Shown piece by piece: positions 62,200 through 64,000 of a DNA stretch of 64,000 nt; within the stretch, counting starts at the first letter, position 1, and the number at the start of each line of letters is the position of its first letter. Source of the stretch: Sediminibacterium goheungense (GTDB taxonomy: Bacteria; Bacteroidota; Bacteroidia; Chitinophagales; Chitinophagaceae). Where the stretch lies: the NCBI RefSeq assembly GCF_004361915.1, contig NZ_SNWP01000011.1, forward strand, positions 868,001 to 932,000, read 5' to 3'. Both the position numbers and the translations under genes were made by a program. The notes beneath the pieces were generated by a model, which saw only the letters and a list, made by a program, of their open reading frames with translations, searched no databases and had not been told where the DNA came from.

Positions 62200-63267
62200 T
62201 TACATTTTATGATGCATTATTTCAGGGTTGTATTGAGGTATAAGAATATGTGTTGTAAATAAGCTGTCTGTTTTAGATGTGCGTATCAGATCCTGTCTGG
62301 CATACAATAAGTATAGTCTTCGCGAAATCGAAGCCAGTCCAAATCCTGTACCCTGTGTAGTTATTGTAGTAGAGGGGTCAAAGGGATTTTGGATCACGAT
62401 TTCCAGCATATCCGGCCTTTCACCCTTTGCCAGAATACTGATCAATACCTCATCTGTTGTATCATACAAGCCGAATTTAATGGCATTTTCAACCACGGGT
62501 TGCAAAAGCAAAACAGGTATCTGCATTTTGGATGCCTGCTCATCTATTAACAGACTGGTTTGCAGACGATGTCCGAATCTCACTTTTTCAATATCAAGGT
62601 ACAATTGTAAATGATGGATCTCTTCCTGCAGGCTTACCTGTTGGTGCTCTTCTTTTTTTAAAGTGCCCCGGAGGAAGTCAGATAATTGCTGAATCATATG
62701 TCTTGCCTTCTCAGGCTGAGAACCGGCGAGTGCACTGATAGAGTTCAGACTGTTGAATAAGAAATGGGGCTGCAACTGTTGCCGCAATTTGAGTAATTCT
62801 GCATCTTTTGAAATCTTTTCTGCCTCTTCTTTTCTTTGCTCATTTTCCTGCTGCTCCAATAATGTGTACCACAATAAACTGATCATTGACATACAGCCAA
62901 TCATCAGGAATCCGGTAATGTAGCGTATATAAAAAGATTGCCTCAAAAGACTCAGGTAAACATCATCTTCTTTAAACCAAAACTTTAAAATAGTACGGGC
63001 CAGAAAAAGATACAGACTGCTTAATACCAGACTTATAATAAGAATATACCAGTATCGCTCTTTTCTAGGCAGATAATACTTCATATTATTAACCACCAGC
63101 AAACAAAATGATGCCAATAAAAAGTTGGAAGTGAACGCATCAGTTACAGATTGTATAAAACTGATCTGATATTCTCTTAATACCCATACATGTATAATCG
63201 TCCATACCAGCCACCAGGTAAAGAATGCTACATAAAAATTACGGCCTTTTGTAATGGGTGTTACCAT
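62200..63267 (-). CDS. LytS-type sensor histidine kinase
   Basis: The 355-residue protein has about four membrane helices in the first 135 residues, a coiled-coil linker, and the His_kinase (PF06580-type) motif LRQQLQPHFLFNSLNSISAL with H168. An HATPase region follows (QPVVENAIKFGLYD, a late GTGFGLASISRRLYLLY). It should phosphorylate the adjacent LytTR regulator. It starts 3 bp from the preceding DUF4288-like gene stop, so the LiaF-like, DUF4288-like, kinase and regulator genes look like one operon. Confidence 0.94.
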   Translation of the reverse strand: MVTPITKGRNFYVAFFTWWLVWTIIHVWVLREYQISFIQSVTDAFTSNFLLASFCLLVVNNMKYYLPRKERYWYILIISLVLSSLYLFLARTILKFWFKEDDVYLSLLRQSFYIRYITGFLMIGCMSMISLLWYTLLEQQENEQRKEEAEKISKDAELLKLRQQLQPHFLFNSLNSISALAGSQPEKARHMIQQLSDFLRGTLKKEEHQQVSLQEEIHHLQLYLDIEKVRFGHRLQTSLLIDEQASKMQIPVLLLQPVVENAIKFGLYDTTDEVLISILAKGERPDMLEIVIQNPFDPSTTITTQGTGFGLASISRRLYLLYARQDLIRTSKTDSLFTTHILIPQYNPEIMHHKM

Positions 63268-63270
63268 AAG

Positions 63271-63630
63271 CTATAGTGCCTGCAGAAACTGATCTGTACA
63301 GTTCGATAACAAATATCCTGCTTTTAGACGAACTTCCTGCTGGTAACGCATACTGTCTGCCGGTAAACAAATCTGCGATAATACTTCTGCTCCGTCAATC
63401 ATATTATTGAGTTTGTATAATTCCGTTACGTCAATAAAATGCCAATTGATCTGATGAATGGTCTGCGCATCGGCAATAAGTTGTTCCTGATGCCCTATCT
63501 GCTGTGCTTTATGAAAAGCATGCAGTGCATCATCCGCCTGAACCAGTCGCAACTGCTCATCAAATTGTACAGGGTCAGGTTCAGAAGGTGACTGAAACCT
63601 GTAAATAAGTTTTGCCAGAAACCATTCCAT
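63271..63630 (-). CDS. DUF4288-like small protein
   Basis: I choose the ATG at 63630; the frame runs up to 63696, but the start MEWFLAKLIYRFQS fits the DUF4288 family (W-F-L-A-K-L-I-Y-R then FDEQLRLVQADDALHAFHKAQQIGHQEQ). The 119-residue protein is soluble, without signal peptide or catalytic motif. Family function is unknown. It lies 22 bp after the LiaF-like gene and 3 bp before the LytS-like kinase, so it is part of that operon. Confidence 0.85.
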   Translation of the reverse strand: MEWFLAKLIYRFQSPSEPDPVQFDEQLRLVQADDALHAFHKAQQIGHQEQLIADAQTIHQINWHFIDVTELYKLNNMIDGAEVLSQICLPADSMRYQQEVRLKAGYLLSNCTDQFLQAL

Positions 63631-63652
63631 ACAATTGGGTTGAAAGTGTAGA

Positions 63653-64000
63653 TTAATAACTCTTGATTTCAATGCCGCCAAATACAGATGTGCCACTCAG
63701 GATCAGTACTTTATCCGGATCAAATTTACTTCCGGGTAACAGGTTGCGTTTGTCTTCAATACCTGCAAATACGGCAACCGTTTCAGATCGTACTTCCCAG
63801 TTAGGAGGCACTACGAGCTTTGCACCACCAAAAACAATGGTTACTTCCAGAAAAACAGGCCCTTGTATATCTGCCTGTGTCAGGTTAATCTGAGAACCAC
63901 CCATAAAGCAAACAATTTCTCCTCCTTTGAAATTTTTCGAGGTCACCATTTTCTTTACTTCACCAAACACAGAAGTGCTGTCAATCCTGTCTTCCGACGA
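63653..64000 (-). CDS. LiaF-like (DUF2154-type) protein, 5' end outside window
   Basis: The frame is open to the window edge, so the N-terminus (probably membrane helices) is missing; the internal ATG at 63970 is not the start. The visible 115 residues form the repetitive beta-helix of the YvqF/LiaF C-terminal domain: SVFGEVKKM, FKGGEIVCFMGGSQINLTQADI, VTIVFGGAKLVVPPNWEV, AGIEDKRN and a final VFGGIEIKSY. Proteins of this group modulate envelope-stress two-component systems, and the downstream LytS/LytTR pair would be the natural target here. Confidence 0.85.
   Translation of the reverse strand, partial: SSEDRIDSTSVFGEVKKMVTSKNFKGGEIVCFMGGSQINLTQADIQGPVFLEVTIVFGGAKLVVPPNWEVRSETVAVFAGIEDKRNLLPGSKFDPDKVLILSGTSVFGGIEIKSY

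Overview
The window reads as chromosomal DNA from a member of Bacteroidota, most likely Chitinophagaceae or a close relative. The grounds are AT-rich coding DNA, type IX secretion parts (PorP/SprF, GldL- and GldM-like proteins, a gliding-type C-terminal sorting domain), promoters of the Bacteroidota TTTG / TAnnTTTG type, and many small lipoproteins. The genus is not assigned.

Layout. (1) 1-7317: four secreted proteins in one direction. Two are built from beta-strand repeats (177-bp and 192-bp DNA units) with phage tail-fibre-like end domains. Two are tandem paralogues with an N-terminal IPT/TIG-like domain and FG-GAP/VCBS calcium-loop repeats. (2) 7529-9826: a LuxR-type response regulator and two histidine kinases. 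(3) 10718-29082: the most unusual block. It holds a ~4357-residue adhesin ending in a type-B T9SS sorting domain, then a PorP/SprF protein, a GldL-like motor protein, a GldM-like protein lacking the usual middle domain, and a beta-helix plus outer-membrane-barrel protein. The last four are packed with gaps of 1-32 bp. GldK and GldN are absent. A second LuxR-type regulator, closely similar to the first, lies on the far side (29360-29995), so two paralogous regulators bracket the locus. (4) 31061-48526: mostly housekeeping. tRNA-Ala(GGC), lipoproteins, an ECF sigma/anti-sigma pair, EEP-family and SPFH proteins, ExbB/ExbD, PrmC, a ribD-DMT transporter-yigZ operon, an ElyC-like protein, 3-hydroxyacyl-CoA dehydrogenase, Mrp, PaiB, two fasciclin proteins and cytidylate kinase. 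(5) 48853-56682: a helical-repeat protein, an ATP-grasp/glutamine amidotransferase pair of unknown product, an M42 aminopeptidase, a UbiA-like membrane protein, a lipoprotein, a LuxE-like acyl-protein synthetase and tRNA-Leu(CAG). (6) 56807-64000: a signalling block with a substrate-binding-protein/PAS/kinase fusion, three response regulators without a cognate kinase domain, a LytS/LytTR pair, a DUF4288-like protein and a LiaF-like protein cut by the window end.

Working picture (inference). The adhesin would cross the outer membrane through a T9SS using the adjacent PorP/SprF, with the linked GldL/GldM-like pair as a dedicated or alternative energising motor, and the flanking regulators controlling its expression.

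Noncoding DNA carries several interrupted-palindrome elements built from short words, mostly heptamers, with different words at each site (33.4, 37.1, 42.7, 50.4 and 52.8 kb; an octamer version at 10.3 kb). No transposase, integrase, rRNA gene or CRISPR array was seen.
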